Assembly (NCBI GenBank): GCA_947034895.1
Contig: OX344765.1
Span: 29,827,001 to 29,891,000, forward strand
Source: Rhytidiadelphus loreus
Lineage: Eukaryota; Streptophyta; Bryopsida; Hypnales; Hylocomiaceae
Direction of reading: 5' to 3'
DNA: 64,000 bases
Numbering within the stretch: the stretch's first letter is position 1; each line of letters starts with the position of its first letter. The notes under the pieces were generated by a model. It did no database searches and had not been told where the DNA came from. It worked only from the letters and a program-made list of their open reading frames with translations. A program made the translations under genes and the position numbers. Shown piece after piece: positions 1-12,640 of this stretch.

Positions 1-28
1 AAGTGCCTGTTGTCCCCGTGTTGTGAGA

Positions 29-89
29 GAGTGTAATATACCATTGGAAAGTTAATTTCAATACCTTTCCAACGGTATATTACACGCTC
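29..89. repeat. Imperfect inverted repeat (hairpin)
   Basis: Two arms of about 24 bases, at 29-51 and 65-89, are near-perfect reverse complements around a short AT-rich loop (GTGTAATATACCATTGGAAAG against its complement, with one or two mismatches). It may be the end or core of a small MITE. No target duplication could be set because the window starts here. Confidence 0.55.
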
Positions 90-2060
90 AAAAATTCCAG
101 AAATTGAAGTGGAAAATTGCAAGAGAAGTTAACTGTCCACTACATGCACCTGCACAAAACCGTGGCAAAAAAACCCGTAGTCAATTTTCACTATGGTTTT
201 TTTTCAAGGTTTTGGTATAGTGCATCCACTTACATCTTGAGATCAAGAATTTTGAATAAGATAGCATCGAATATCAATCCTTTCAATTGACACTAGCAAA
301 AGTAACATGTTGCACAACATTTAAGCATTATTGATCCAAATCCAAATCATGTATCATTTTTTAATACCACATCATATGCCTTGTAAGATTATCCATTAGA
401 CCATTTACTCAATGTGAATTGTTTGACTATCCAAAAAGCATTCAATGAAACAACTTGACATTGTATCTAATAAAACTTTTCACTGTACCTCCTAGTGTTG
501 AAGCCCTCAACTATGTAACTCAATCACATTAGTTAAATAAATACATAGAATCAAAGTTGTCAAGGTTGGACTAGCCGATTTGGCCACAACATATCAATAG
601 GCAAATTTAGGGTACAATAACGACCATATTTTGAATGCAAATTATGCTACAAGAAAAGATTGAAGCAAACTTCATACTCCAATACAAGAGTTTCAGTTGG
701 TAGCTTATCAATATTGACACTAAATATTGAGGCATTGCAATTGAATTGGATTACTTGGAGATAATTCATTATACCAATTGTGAGCTCCCAATTTGTCATT
801 TGGGACTCATAATTTTTTTTTAAATTGTTGCAATTTAGGATATAGTATTATACAAAAAAATTCCAAAAGAAAATAAGCATGTCACATGCCAATATAGCTT
901 TTGGTCACAAATAGTCTTTTACCCTTAGAATGACCCTTAAACCCACTTATACATAGGTAAGAACCACACTGTAGTGGAAATCAACAGGCTTATAGGGAAC
1001 CTACCCGAAATAGCATAAAATCTGGTGCATGTGATCATGGTTGGCTAAATTGGTCTCAAGAGAGATAGGGAGATCCTTACGTAAATCTCCAAAAATAAGT
1101 TCTAGTTTTCCCATTCCATTGACAAAATACTAGGTATCCCAATTGTTAGTATGCAAGTGTCACTTTTTCAAGACAAGACACACAAAGGAATCTACGGCTG
1201 CTAAATTGTGATCTAGGATTGGGAGCATGTCAAGAAGTCAATGGCAAAGTTCCTTTGCCAAGATTCCCTCACATGTGAAAGATTCCCTAATTGCCGATAA
1301 TTCAAGGAGGGTTGGTTTTTACCATTCTATCAATCGTGCGCCAAATTGACACCAGACTTGGCGTGTGCCTTGTATAATTCTATGAGAGGTTCCTCCAAAA
1401 GTTTCAAAATTTTCTGACTTGCAAAGATATCCTTTGCGGACGGTCAAACCGCTTAAACCCACGAGCAAAAATTGACAAGAAATTCCCGGGTTGTAGTAAA
1501 ATCTCACTAGAAATTATGTTAGCTTTTTTTTATGTTAATAACGTGCCCCAACAAGTTTTGAAGCATTTTGATAGTGGGAGGTGGCCAAATCACCAAACAT
1601 TCCTCCAATTATCAATTACGACAAGATTTTTTGTAGAGTTGATCGGCATCCTGGAAGCACACGAAGTCGGAATGAAGTCATCAAGGAGTCTTTTTTTACT
1701 CCCTAGATCCCTTCTAACAACCCTAGCTATTTTTCTTGGTCAGAAAAGGTAGACACCAAAAGTTAGATTTTGTATCCTTTATTTGATCTAGTTGGCGCTA
1801 GTTATTGATGGATTTTTTGCGAGGATAAAAGGGGTTGGAAGTTTCTAAGGCTAAAATTAGTCTTCTGAAGCCAATGGCTCAATATGATTATCATTTGGAG
1901 TAGAACTCCAAAAGTTGTAGGTTTGGACCAACATGACTCTAGGACGATGAAACCTTTGAAGATAAGGATGAAATCCTTGAAGTTAGGATGAGAATCCTAG
2001 AAGATTAGGAAGAAATATAAGTTGATAAGATTACCTAGGTAAAAAGGGAGGGTAAGATGG
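90..2060. other. AT-rich DNA, no gene seen
   Basis: All short open frames here are stop-limited and lack protein-like composition. No terminal repeats, tRNA or coding signature was recognised. It is likely decayed repeat DNA. Confidence 0.5.
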
Positions 2061-2073
2061 GGCCTTAGAAGAG

Positions 2074-2080
2074 TATAAAA
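2074..2080 (+). promoter_or_regulatory. TATA-box-like motif in an LTR-like setting
   Basis: TATAAAA followed by GGGGGCCCACC resembles the promoter layout of plant LTR retroelements, with a GC-rich start region and a T-rich tract after it. No second LTR, primer-binding site or gag-pol frame was found nearby, so an LTR assignment is only a guess. At 2583-2720 a GCTTTGAACCT motif recurs three times at about 60-base spacing. Confidence 0.25.
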
Positions 2081-2879
2081 GGGGGCCCACCTTCTTCCCA
2101 AAATCACCATCCATTCTTGTTTGGGGGTCTGGGGGTCCAAGTTAGTTTGGGATTTACTTTGGCATTTAGGTCAAAACCTCCTCTACGGTGTTTTTGGAGC
2201 ATTTTTTGCTCCATTGCTGTTTTATTTTGAGCTTTTTGAAGGTCTTGTTGTTCATTTCATGTAGTCCTTGTGGTTGTAGGAACCTAGTGTGCTAAGCTAA
2301 GAGTTGGTCAAGTCTGTCGTGTGGCTAACTTGATGTGTTTTGGTCTCTTCTTTCATTCCTGTGGTGTTTTGTACTAATCCTAAAGATTACCCCCCACCGT
2401 ACCTTGGCGATACCGCTTTGGAAGGCCTTTAGTGCATAGTGGAATAAATACTAACGGGGGTAAGTGATCATAGTGAGAGTTTTTGTCGTGACACTAATTT
2501 TAGCAAAGGGAGGACTCCTTGTAGTCATTACTAACTAACCTCGAGGGAGTATTGTGGGCATGGTTCACACCACTATGGCGGAGCTTTGAAACCTTCCAAA
2601 CTCTTCAAGCCTTAGATTGTGTGTTAAAAATCGCCCTTGGTGGTGAAGCTTTGAACCTATGGGTATAGGAGACATTAGATTTGGTGATAAAACCAAAACT
2701 ACGGTGAAGCTTTGAACCTCCTTCCAACTTAAGATCAAAGTTTAGTTTCCAAAACGTCTTGGAAACTAGTCAAAGTTTAGCATCCAAAAAGAGAGAGCTT
2801 TTTAACCTACCTAGGAAAATTACCTTCTCTTGTCATTGTCCTAGCCCTAGTTACCTTCTCCCTAGGTTGGGTTTGATTG

Positions 2880-3430
2880 TCCGTTGTCTTTTCTTCCGCC
2901 GGGTCAAGACCAGTATCGAAGGCCGGGCCTAAAGACCACAGCCAAGCTAGCCAAGGCCAAGGTAGTAGCTCGCTAGACTGTCCTCAGTCCAGGGGTTGGA
3001 AGGTCGCTGAGACAGGCCGTGCCCAACCCTTAGTCCGGAGGTCAAAAGCTCGTTTAGTCAAGATCTCGTCCAATCCTCAATAGCGGGGGGTTGGGAAGGT
3101 TACTTTGGGGGAGTCTCGCTTAGTCCTCAATAATGGGGAGTCAAGGGTTCGTTAATCGGGTCGTGCTCAATTCTCAATTCGGAGGTTGCGTTGCACCCAG
3201 TCCTCCGCCCGGGGTGTCATTCGGTTGGGGTTGTGCCAGTCCGAAGGTCGAGGTCTCGCCCAATCCTCAATAACAGGGAGTCATGAGGTCGTTAGTCGGG
3301 TCGCACCCAGTCCTTAGTCTGAGGGTCAGGAAGTCGCTAGTCGGAATCTCACCTAGTCCCAGTCTAGGGTCGAGAGGTTGTTCAATCGGAGTTGTGCCAG
3401 TCCTCGGTAACGGGAATCCAGGGGCATTTT
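2880..3430 (+). repeat. GC-rich degenerate tandem array
   Basis: A run of diverged short units recurs, built from phrases such as TCGCACCCAGTCCT, CAATCCTCAATAA, GGGAGTCA and GTCGTTAGTCGG, in roughly 35-60-base steps. Base composition is much richer in GC than either flank. The open frame over its start has only repeat composition, so it is not called as a gene. It may be the internal part of a non-coding retroelement, but that is inference. Confidence 0.5.
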
Positions 3431-5324
3431 TGGAAAGCTAGAGTGATTTTAGGGCAGCCAAAAGTGGTTTCAGGATAGCCGAGGGGTGATTCCGGAATAG
3501 CCAAGGGTGATTTTGGAAAGATAGGAAGTGGAGGTTGGGAAGGTCAAAGGCGGGGGGAGGCTACAGTTATTAAAGGAGTGGGAAACATCTCCGACCAAGG
3601 CCGGCACCCACTAATTAATACCTAACAACTCTACACAAACCATGCACAGTTGTGCCCTAACACCCCGCGCCTCACCAACTCACTTGCAGAAGGAGAGGAA
3701 GGAGAGAAGAAAACGCCGCAACAACTCAAGAATGTGACCTCATCTCCCCTCAACACTCCCTCGCCACCACAAAAGTGGTGCAAGTAGAATGGAAAGAAGA
3801 ATGCTAAGTAGGAGAGAGGATTAGGGGAAATTTTGGAGGCCATTAAGGTACATAGGATTAGTCAACGTAGAAACTAGAAGGTTGGGCACATTAGGAGCAT
3901 AAGAAAAGTAGGTGAACTCCCAATTGGGATAAGGAGTTAGCGTAAGGGCCAATAAGGTGGACTTAAATAGAATGGGCGTTAGTAGAGGATAAAGAAAATA
4001 GGAGGTGGAAAGAAAAGAAGGAAAGTTAAAGAGAGACCGACCTTTCTTTTGTGACCCTAAAGATTGCTATTAGGGAATACTTAACCATTGGGCCATACAT
4101 ACGACTTACAATGGAAGAAGAGAGGGACTTAACCAACTTGATTTTGGATCTCTATGCCGAGGTAAGACCTTAGACTTTTCTTCCTAAACCAACCTAGTAG
4201 GTGTCAATTACTAGGTAGGGCCGAGAGCTAGGTACCAATAGGACATAAATCAGTTCAGATTTGAGTGAAGAAACTTAGAGTAGGTCTCAAGAGATTTCCA
4301 AAAATATAAAATACGTAGAAATCGGAGTCACGATGCAAAAGATATGGAGGGATGAAGTTTAGAGCCAAGAATGGATGGACTTTGGGAACCCTCATCCATC
4401 CCAGTCAAAATCTTGCTCTTAGATAGATCATAGGGAGTCAATCGCATAGGTCAAATCTCACCACATTTGGAATTAAGAGACCCTAGAAAACCATGGATGA
4501 AGTTTAGAGGGCTAATTGGCCAAACCTTCATCCACCCATAGCTTTTCACCAGAGTGTCCAAATTAGGCGAGGTTTAGGTTTTTAGAAATGGCGTGAGATG
4601 AACGTTTACCTAAAAATGATAGATTAGATTTGGAAAGCCTTAAGCATAGAACCTCATAGCATAACGATTAGCAGAGGAAGTAGCCAACCCTGGTCCCTCA
4701 AGGACCACAATTAGAAAGACAAACCTAAAATATTAGCAAAAAATCCATTGCTTGGAAGGCACAATGGACCGACATTAGGCACCCATTAGAATAGAAATTT
4801 ACCATAGAACTATAACTTGGTTGTGTTCGCCTATTTACCAAAGGTGGATAAATAAGCGCCCACACCAACATAGCTCCAAGGTTCATGTCTTTTTCAATTT
4901 AGGAGCATAGATAGTCTTTGACGTCACATAATGTTAGAACCTGACTCTACAATTGTACTCATATTGACGCTCCAATCATCACCTCTAATTTCCTTGCATT
5001 GCACCGTCACTCTACATACAAAAACTCACACGTTACATGAATCTATCTATGTGCATGGAAAAAAAACTTGTTGATCATTAGACCCTATCAAGGAGGAGCA
5101 CTTCACTCGGAAATCACATTGGAAGCAATAGAAATTAGAGTTTGAAACATTCCATTGTATTGGTAAGATGTGACGTGAGGAACAATGCCTACTTACTAGG
5201 CTTTAAGGCAAGTGGCAAGGAGCTGAAACTCCAACCACCACAACTACCTTGGATTTGTAACCATTTGTTCTCTGTAAGATGATATGTCTTCTAGTTCCAC
5301 TGGTACGACAAAGTTGTAACAAAA
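3431..5324. other. Unassigned intermediate-composition DNA
   Basis: No open frame with protein character, no paired terminal repeats and no RNA gene were seen. The segment is rich in GGA/AGG-type words and may continue the repeat element upstream. Its origin is unknown. Confidence 0.4.
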
Positions 5325-5860
5325 AATAATTATGGTCATTTGACCTGGCAAATTGCAAGATTATAACATTTGAAGTTTGAAAAAATTATAATATTTGGCA
5401 ATGCTAGAGAATTCAATATACTTCAATCCCCCTTGGATTGAAGTTTGTTCTTTTCTCTAAAATGAAGATTTGCACCATCCATTATTATATATAATTATGT
5501 ATTCTTGTACAAAATTGTAGAAGAAAAGAAAGCACCTTATTGTAAATCATCCTATAATATGAGGAGGTCAAATAATTTGGCAATATATTAGCCATTTTTT
5601 GATGATTTCCCATGTACTAGAAAATTTGTTTTTTAAAATCCAATTTTTTGTGACAAACTTTTTAATATGCAACTTTAAAAAAAAACTTTGGCTAAAAAGA
5701 TTGCAAGATTATATAGTTTGAAGTTAGAAGAATTTGATTTTTTTCAAAATTGTCCAATATAACTAACAAAGTTTGATTCCTCTTAAAGTGTGATTTTTGA
5801 TCTAGAATTTTTTTTTCAATTGCATACTATATTAGGTCTATTATATACATGCCAGCTTTT
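5325..5860 (+). repeat. Diverged repeat, paralogue of the 42-44 kb host repeat
   Basis: This segment aligns by eye, in order, with pieces at about 42045-42088, 42294-42467, 43629-43834 and 44171-44250. Shared phrases include AATTGCAAGATTATAAC, GAGGTCAAATAAT, TTAGCCATTTTTTGATGA and CAATTGCATACTATAT. Here the pieces are contiguous, so this copy is the empty site for the MITE, MULE-like and LINE insertions found in the other copy. It probably belongs to the TTAA-type repeat group. The open frame at 5790-6137 lies in and beyond it and is not judged real. Confidence 0.5.
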
Positions 5861-6949
5861 TTATGGGTTTAACAAAAGACACTTGAACCACCTGAATTTT
5901 TTGGACAACATATCTTTTTATCCAAGCATCCAATCAGAATTTTTTTCCTTCCCACAGAGGTGGTTAGTATGTACACATTGTTTAAAAATTATGAAACATT
6001 TATTCAAATTTGACCTCCTAAAAACCTACATAGACATTCAATTGCTTGTTCAATGGACAATTGTCTTTAAGGGATTAAACACAAATGAATTAAATTGGAT
6101 TTTATTGACTATTAAAGAGGATTCCACAACATTTTAGCGTGCAATATTTGGACATGATATGAATAAGTTGTAAATTTTCAAAATATTATCCCCAAAACAC
6201 CTCTAGGCTCTCATAAACCCTCATGTTTTGATTGTGTACACTTTGTACAGTCAATATCTAGTTTTTTTTGTCACTCTCAATGCCTTAAGAAATAAATTTT
6301 CAAAATTTTCAATAAGAATGTTCAAAATTTGACATTGTAGAAATAGAACAAGTTTCTCAACAAATTATTACTATCATTGAAAACTCACAATTGTATTTAT
6401 AGCAATGGACTTGACTACATTTAGGTAGAGAGACCTTATTCTGTTCCCAATCCCAATTTTTGTTCCCTCTAAATTGGACAAAAAACATCGCTTTGAGATT
6501 TATTTTCTTCCAAATCCAAATGCATAGGCCAATTAGATTCTTGATTTGGGATCATATTTAGACACCTAGCAAGGTCAGTCAATAAGTTTGTTATTTTGAT
6601 TTTTTTTAAATATTTATGGTTAAAATTTTGATTCTTTTGGGGGAAAGTCAATCATTTTTTATTTCCTAGTTGCTTAGGATTCTCAAAGGTCCTTACATTC
6701 AAAAATTGAATGCGTCTTGGTCAAACTTGATCGTAATTTTCAAAATTATATTCATTTTGGGTGTTTGATATAAACTAAGAGAATGTGTTACCATCAATAT
6801 TTAGGAGAAGCTCCGGTTAGTTCATTGCTAGGCGATGGAATTGGAGAACTAAACTAGTTGTAATTTAAAAACATTAGAAAATCCCTAGTAAAAAAATCTA
6901 TTAAACTTTCTATTTAGAGTAAAAATTTGAGAAAAAATAGGACTCGGTA
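5861..6949. other. AT-rich DNA, no gene seen
   Basis: Homopolymer-rich sequence without paired repeats or coding character. It may be the diverged remainder of the preceding repeat. Confidence 0.4.
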
Positions 6950-7870
6950 CTTGAAAACGAATTCAATATGGGCTAAAAGACCAACATGTATTTTTGGCAA
7001 CATAGAAATTTTAGACACATACCTATGACTGGAGATTTGCATATTTTAGGCTGAAATTTTAATAGAAAGTGTGGACAAGGAATATCTTTTATATGCACTA
7101 AATTTCACGACATTTAGAAATATGAGTCAAAAGTTATGGCCTAATATGTTATTATTTCCCCCGACAAGGGTAGATCAGAAGAAATCACTTTTTTCAAAAA
7201 CAAGAATTTGAAATTGGATTTTTAGAGTTATATATATGCACAAAGCTTTCAATCATTCCATTTTGATCAATGAGTCAAAAGTCACAAGGAGTTTTAGTTT
7301 GCGGGTATATATGGAATCTCTATTCTAAAATAAACTTTGAAGTCCTTTACCTTACTCAATTTTCAATATTTTTTGAAAACAATAAAATCATAGGATGTAG
7401 ATTGTTTATTACAACATTGCTGCTATTGAGATTAGCATTTTTCAATTCTATAACTAAATTCTTAACAATATAGTATATTGAATCATTTTCTATTTCTTTA
7501 TACTTACTATTTTTGTCCTATATGTTGTACAATTTCAAATGATGTGAATTTCTTAAGCATGTAGCTAACTTGTTTAGGAAAAAGAATCCAAAGAAGCACC
7601 ACCATTTTGTACATTTTTCAATAGAAAAGTGAGCTTGTGAAGCACAGCTGCCCTATTTTTTGCAAGGCCAAATAAATGATTTTAGTGAATTTAAATGCTT
7701 ATATCTTACAATTCGCGTGGTGAAAATTTTTGAAATTTTTTCCACATCTTTTCTAACCATCGTAATTCAAGATCCTATAGTTAGTTGTGTCTAAGAATGT
7801 TTTTTTTCTAAGAGTTGATACTTGTACTAGAAATGGCAGTTTTGGAACTAAGGGGGTCTATAGATAGAGT
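6950..7870 (+). repeat. Diverged TTAA-type repeat, paralogue of 25245-26130
   Basis: The order of phrases matches the element at 25245-26130: a start with AAGACCAACAT then TTTTTGGCAACAT; a middle with AAAATAAACTTTGAAGTCCTTTA; an end with GTGCTTGTA-like sequence and GGCAGTTTTGGA. The ends are too eroded to show TTAA and terminal repeats. The open frame at 7270-7473 falls inside this non-coding repeat. Confidence 0.5.
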
Positions 7871-9288
7871 GTTGGGATTCAACTATTTACCTTTATGTGG
7901 GTATTTTTGAAGTTTTTGTGTGTAATTTGTATTTTGATGGTGTGTTTGTGTTTCAATTTGGTGTTTTTGTGTATGTTTTTATCAATTTGGAATGTGATTT
8001 TTGGAGTTAATTTTTGAGATGTCTAGTCCAAATAGGAGGACACTGTTGTCGTGTCAAATTGTATTTGGAGTGAGCCGAGTTAGAAGTTAAGTACTGATTG
8101 AGTAAGTTTTCAAGTTGGAGTAATGCAGTAGTATTCCAAGTTGGAGGCTAAGGGTATTTGTGTCCTAGTTGGAGTCTAATGGAAGTTATATTTTATGGTT
8201 CCAATTTGGTAGTTTCTTTTGCGGTTTAAGTTTGAAGTTTGAGTGGTTTGGTAACCGCTATTGGGTCCCTATTAGGTTGTCTCTTTTGATTTGGAAGGGA
8301 CCTAGTGTCAAAGAGTGTCCATTGCAAGTCCCAGCCAAATTGTGCTGCGTAATCTCTTCTAATTTGATTGTGTGTCTATAAATGTGAATTTGAGCGTGTT
8401 GATTGAGCTATTGAGTCCCTAATTGGATGTGTGATGTAATGTGTGTGGCTAAGGCATTTGCTATCGATTCACTTCGGAGAGATGGAATCCAGGAGTGTAT
8501 TTGATTAGGAGTGAAATTTATGAAGAATGAATCAGTGTTAATGGGTGATAATGAGAATATGTGAGATGTTGTAGAAGTTCCCAATTCGAGTAGAAAGTTA
8601 AATCTATGAAGTTCAAGTTAGAGAGTTAGTTATTGTGATGGTGATTGAGTAGATAATATTATTCGGAGTGAAGACAACAAAATATAAGTTTGTCTGAGAT
8701 TAAACTATGATAAATGCTAAATGGTGATGTATTCACCAATTTGGAAATAAGAAACATGTTCAAGCTGAATTGGGTGTCTTTGTTGTGTATGATTTGATGA
8801 ATGATTTAATGTGCTTATGTGTATTATGGAATTATTTGAGAATGAAATATGATGGTGTTAGTCAAACTATGTGTGAGTGAATTATATATGTAATGTCGTT
8901 GTAGATTGAGTGATTATTAATTTTCCAAATTGGGTCATAGTCTTCTATTTTGGGATTGTATTACCTATTTTAAGTATTAATCCCATTAGCATTGATTTCC
9001 TACTTGACCTTCTCCCTTTGAAATAACTTATTATATTAAATAGGATAATCTCCAATTCGGTCATTGTCCTTCTTTAATAGGGTCAAAAGAAAAAATAACT
9101 AATAAAACTCAAAAAATACCTCTAACATTGGTTACCGTGTCATTAAATGGTCAATGAAGAAGAGTCCTGCTCAGATTCAGTCATGAATCCATCACAACCA
9201 AGTGTCCAATGAATTGTAAATGTTACGGCAAATGCATGGAAATGGATGGGTTTTTTTTATACAAGCCTGAACCAAAAATTTAACTTCA
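7871..9288. other. G/T-rich unassigned DNA up to the hAT target site
   Basis: The top strand is strongly biased to T and G with frequent TTGTGTATG and AATTTGGAG words. No coding frame or paired repeat was recognised. Confidence 0.4.
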
Positions 9289-9296
9289 TGTTGTAC
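9289..9296 (+). repeat. hAT target-site duplication, left copy
   Basis: TGTTGTAC, identical to the 8 bases at 12929-12936. An 8-bp duplication is the hallmark of hAT insertion. Confidence 0.9.
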
Positions 9297-9657
9297 CAGT
9301 GTTCGGGAAATTTTTGGAGGTCCTCCAGCCAGTTTCCTCCTTCTATGAAAATGAACCGGGTTTTTTTCAATGAGCACCGGTTGCATCCTTTAAATCACAA
9401 GAAGTATCGGTTTAATTCCTCCAATTTCAATTTTCTACCGGCTAATTTCCTCCAAATTGAAATTGATACCGGCTAAATTGCAAAATTCATATAATGTATA
9501 GCAAATCAATTTGAAAACAAAGTACTAATGAATATTATATCCTTAGTAGGAATTGAACCTGTTAAAACCCTTCACCATTTGAAGGCCAAGGATCCTCCCA
9601 ACCCATGCAATATGGAGTTGAGGATGGTCATGAAAAGGTTGCAAAAATCAAAAGAGT

Positions 9658-11871
9658 TTAGGAAGTACCAACTTCTCCTTCTTCATATGTTTCTTCTGTT
9701 GCCCCAGTAAGATACCGCTCTGGATTTGCATACAAATGGCGAAACTTGGAGGAATTCTTCCACAAGACAATGGCTTCCTCTATAATGTTGTCATAGTCTT
9801 TGTCAGGTCCTTCCAAGGCCAATCGCATGACACTATCCAAATTGGATGTTGTCATACGATTTCGGAGTTTTTGCTTGATGTTATTCTGCACAGAAAACGC
9901 CCTTTCACATGTCGCGGTACTTACACATTGACACTTAGCAATTTCAGCAAGAGTTAGTAGGTTAGGGTACTTCAACTTCAAAGATGGACTCCAACTAATT
10001 GAAGACCATATATCTCCAAAAGGTTTATCCATCCACTCCGTACTTCCTTGCAACTTGAAAGCAAAAAACTCTTGCTTGCAAGCTGTTGCATCTACCAAGG
10101 GAAGAAAAGTTCTTCCTCCTTCGCTTTTTTGTTGTCCATACTGTTGCAAAAGTAAATCAAGTTCCACAATTCCCCATGATGCCAAACCAATTTGCCTATG
10201 AGGCATGTGAATGGGGTTAAGAACTTTGAATGCATCAATCACATCATTGTTTTCAAATCGAGCTTCCAAAGCCAAACAAACTGCTTCTGCATAACACTTT
10301 TGAAATGTTAGGGCAGCCTCGAGGTCAGCACCTGTAGGATCCCTAGTCATTTCAACACTATGAAATTTGGATCCCCTAATTTCACTAGGCAAACGACGGA
10401 GGTAACCACCTGGAAGGCCAAATTCCGGGAGGATATGAAAACCTGTAGAAGGATTAAACGTATCTTGGTTTAAATCACAAGAATCAAGAAGAAAACACAT
10501 TCTAACACTTGCAATCTCTGTTTTCACAATAGAGTCAATGATGGAAATATCAACAAGTTTAGATTGAAAAATCTTAGACAATTTCGAGAGCATCTGTAGA
10601 ATATCTGCCAAAAAGTAGAGAACATAAATGAATTTGAAGTCACGCAATTTGGTGAATAAGTCAGGAATGTTAGCATCATCATTCGAAGAATTATCACATA
10701 AATAAATGAGAACGGATTCCAAGGAATCACACAAGGTGGTCACTGCTTGCCACCTAGATAGCCAACGTATTTTATGGTACCTTTTAAGGGTTTTTTGAGC
10801 ATCATTTAATTCACTTTGAAGGGTTTGTAAGGCAGATTTCCTTTTGGATGATTTTTTAAAGTGAGCGGCCAAAGCATTTAACATGGAATCCACTGATGTA
10901 GACATTTCTTTACAACCTTCATTTTTTGAGGCCTCTAGGGCAGCTAGATTGGTTCTATGAGCAACACAATGAGTGGAAGTGAGGAACGGGTTCACCTTTT
11001 TCAACCTTGCTGCTACACCGGTATTTTTTCCAACCATGGTAGAAGCTCCATCCGATCCAAATCCAACACAATTATTGAGGTTTAGACCCCATGTCTTCGT
11101 AGCAGCCAGAAGAGTGTCAAATATAATTTTAGAATCCTTTTTCCCACCTTCAATCCACAACAAACCCAAGAATGCAGTGATAGGAAGACTAGCCTCTAAA
11201 AAGGTAGCAAAAACTACAAGGTGTCCTTTGACAGAAATATCAGTAGATTCATCAATCATCAAGCCAAAATTTTTTGAATCCCTTACCCTCTCTAGAACTT
11301 TCTTTTGAACAACAGAAGAAAGCCCAAACACCATCTCAACACATGATTTCTCATCATGATAAATTTTTTCGGTGATGGGAGCTTGACAAGAAAGAAGAAG
11401 ATTACATAAACTTGGAAATTTGTGGGAAGGGAGACTTTCCTTCCCTATAAAATATGCAGCCTTAAAAAGGGTCATCATTGCTTCATCACAACTGCGGTTT
11501 GCAGTTGCAATGGCCTTTTGCAAAGCTTTTTGCCCCCCATGTTTTGCCCAAGCAAGTTTTCGGTGTTCTACAGTTTTACTATGGTCTTGCAATGCCGAAA
11601 TCTTAATGTTTGTGGATCCCTCAGTTGCATATGCATATTTACCTCCACCATCCTTACAAATTTTACAGAAAACCCTCCCCAAATCACGATTGAACTCCAC
11701 CCAATCATACAATTCATACCAAGAATCTTTCCACTCTAGATTTGATTTCTCAATGTCATTAGGTTCCTTATTAATGGGTGTGATGGGTGGAGAAGAATTA
11801 GATTCTTGCACATCTCTACTAGATCCAACCCTGAAAAACATGTCTCTCATGCTTTTTTGCCGTTTAGCCAT
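9658..11871 (-). CDS. hAT-family transposase with TTF/BED-type zinc finger
   Basis: A 737-residue frame without stops encodes a cut-and-paste transposase expected to act in the nucleus on the ends of its own element. An N-terminal zinc finger has C69, C72, H97 and H103, preceded by two tryptophans as in TTF/BED-type fingers. The RNase-H-like core shows the first catalytic aspartate at D207 (LMIDESTDIS), the second at D274 (GSDGAS) and the hAT CxxH motif C302-H305. The C-terminal dimerisation and catalytic region holds E656 in CERAFS, followed by a leucine-rich tail. All three catalytic acids are present. The architecture resembles the ZNF862-like branch of hAT proteins, from memory. Start: the ATG at 11871 is the first in frame and gives MAKRQKSM. 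Plus-strand frames over the same span are shadows. Splicing was not considered necessary. Confidence 0.92.
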   Translation of the reverse strand: MAKRQKSMRDMFFRVGSSRDVQESNSSPPITPINKEPNDIEKSNLEWKDSWYELYDWVEFNRDLGRVFCKICKDGGGKYAYATEGSTNIKISALQDHSKTVEHRKLAWAKHGGQKALQKAIATANRSCDEAMMTLFKAAYFIGKESLPSHKFPSLCNLLLSCQAPITEKIYHDEKSCVEMVFGLSSVVQKKVLERVRDSKNFGLMIDESTDISVKGHLVVFATFLEASLPITAFLGLLWIEGGKKDSKIIFDTLLAATKTWGLNLNNCVGFGSDGASTMVGKNTGVAARLKKVNPFLTSTHCVAHRTNLAALEASKNEGCKEMSTSVDSMLNALAAHFKKSSKRKSALQTLQSELNDAQKTLKRYHKIRWLSRWQAVTTLCDSLESVLIYLCDNSSNDDANIPDLFTKLRDFKFIYVLYFLADILQMLSKLSKIFQSKLVDISIIDSIVKTEIASVRMCFLLDSCDLNQDTFNPSTGFHILPEFGLPGGYLRRLPSEIRGSKFHSVEMTRDPTGADLEAALTFQKCYAEAVCLALEARFENNDVIDAFKVLNPIHMPHRQIGLASWGIVELDLLLQQYGQQKSEGGRTFLPLVDATACKQEFFAFKLQGSTEWMDKPFGDIWSSISWSPSLKLKYPNLLTLAEIAKCQCVSTATCERAFSVQNNIKQKLRNRMTTSNLDSVMRLALEGPDKDYDNIIEEAIVLWKNSSKFRHLYANPERYLTGATEETYEEGEVGTS

Positions 11872-12039
11872 GAAGAGAACTTAAATGCACAAAAAAGAAA
11901 GGTAAGAAGTTCTTCTCTGAAGCTTGCAGGACTTCAAAAAAGTTGCTGAGCACAATCCACAAAAATAATAGCTTGGATCCAAGCTTCAACCCTCCAACTT
12001 AAGTAGTAATATACTGCAACACAAATAATATCTGCTCAA

Positions 12040-12114
12040 CACGTCCAAGCTCCAACACGTCCAAGCTCCAACACGTCCAAGCTCCAACTCCTCCAAGCTC
12101 CAACTCCTCCAAGC
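12040..12114 (+). repeat. 16-bp tandem repeat in the hAT 5' region
   Basis: Four full units and a partial fifth of CACGTCCAAGCTCCAA / CTCCTCCAAGCTCCAA. The array lies upstream of the transposase start, about 170 bases from the ATG, where promoter or leader sequence is expected. Confidence 0.85.
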
Positions 12115-12189
12115 ACCTCACAATAGTGACAATACAGAAGTAGTAGGCCAAACAAGACTTTATCAAAGCAAATAAGCGCAACAACATTG

Positions 12190-12640
12190 ACAACAGGGTA
12201 TTTTAAAGCAATTACTAGTGGGCAGGGTGGACTCTGGAGTTGGGAGAATAGATTCAGGAGAAGAGAGGACTCAGAGGAGGGGTCCAGGGCTCCAGGCGAT
12301 TGAGGGAAAGCGTGGGAGTAAGCCAGTGCAGTGCAGAACTGGGGAGTTTGGAGCCCTTTGGCAACGGGTTGGTGGCTTCGTGATTGGGGATTTGGGGCTG
12401 CTGTGGAGTGTGGACGCGGAGGGATGCCGGCTGCAGCGGTGGGCCGGGCTGTTGGCCAAGTAAGAGCCGCTCAAGTGCGAGCCAGGCGCCCAAGCTTGCG
12501 GGAGCAAAACAGGTGGCGAACTGGCGACTAATCATTCACGGAATTATCCAGGTAGCCCCTCACAAAGTGCAGGCTTAGCAAGCGCGCCGTTGCAAATTTC
12601 AACAGCATTACAGCAATGAGCTTACGAGCGCCTGGCCACT
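12190..12640 (-). promoter_or_regulatory. GC-rich leader/promoter region of the hAT element
   Basis: Composition rises sharply above the flanks and several overlapping open frames exist on both strands, as expected of GC-rich non-coding DNA. It lies between the right terminal region and the transposase start, so a promoter or untranslated leader role is inferred. No TATA box was fixed. Confidence 0.35.

Noticed and set aside
2060..2720. A full LTR
   Set aside because: A TATA-like site is present but no second LTR, primer-binding site or polyprotein was found.
11420..11884. Open frames of 154 and 105 residues on the plus strand
   Set aside because: They lie antisense to the hAT transposase, whose motifs are all in the minus-strand frame.
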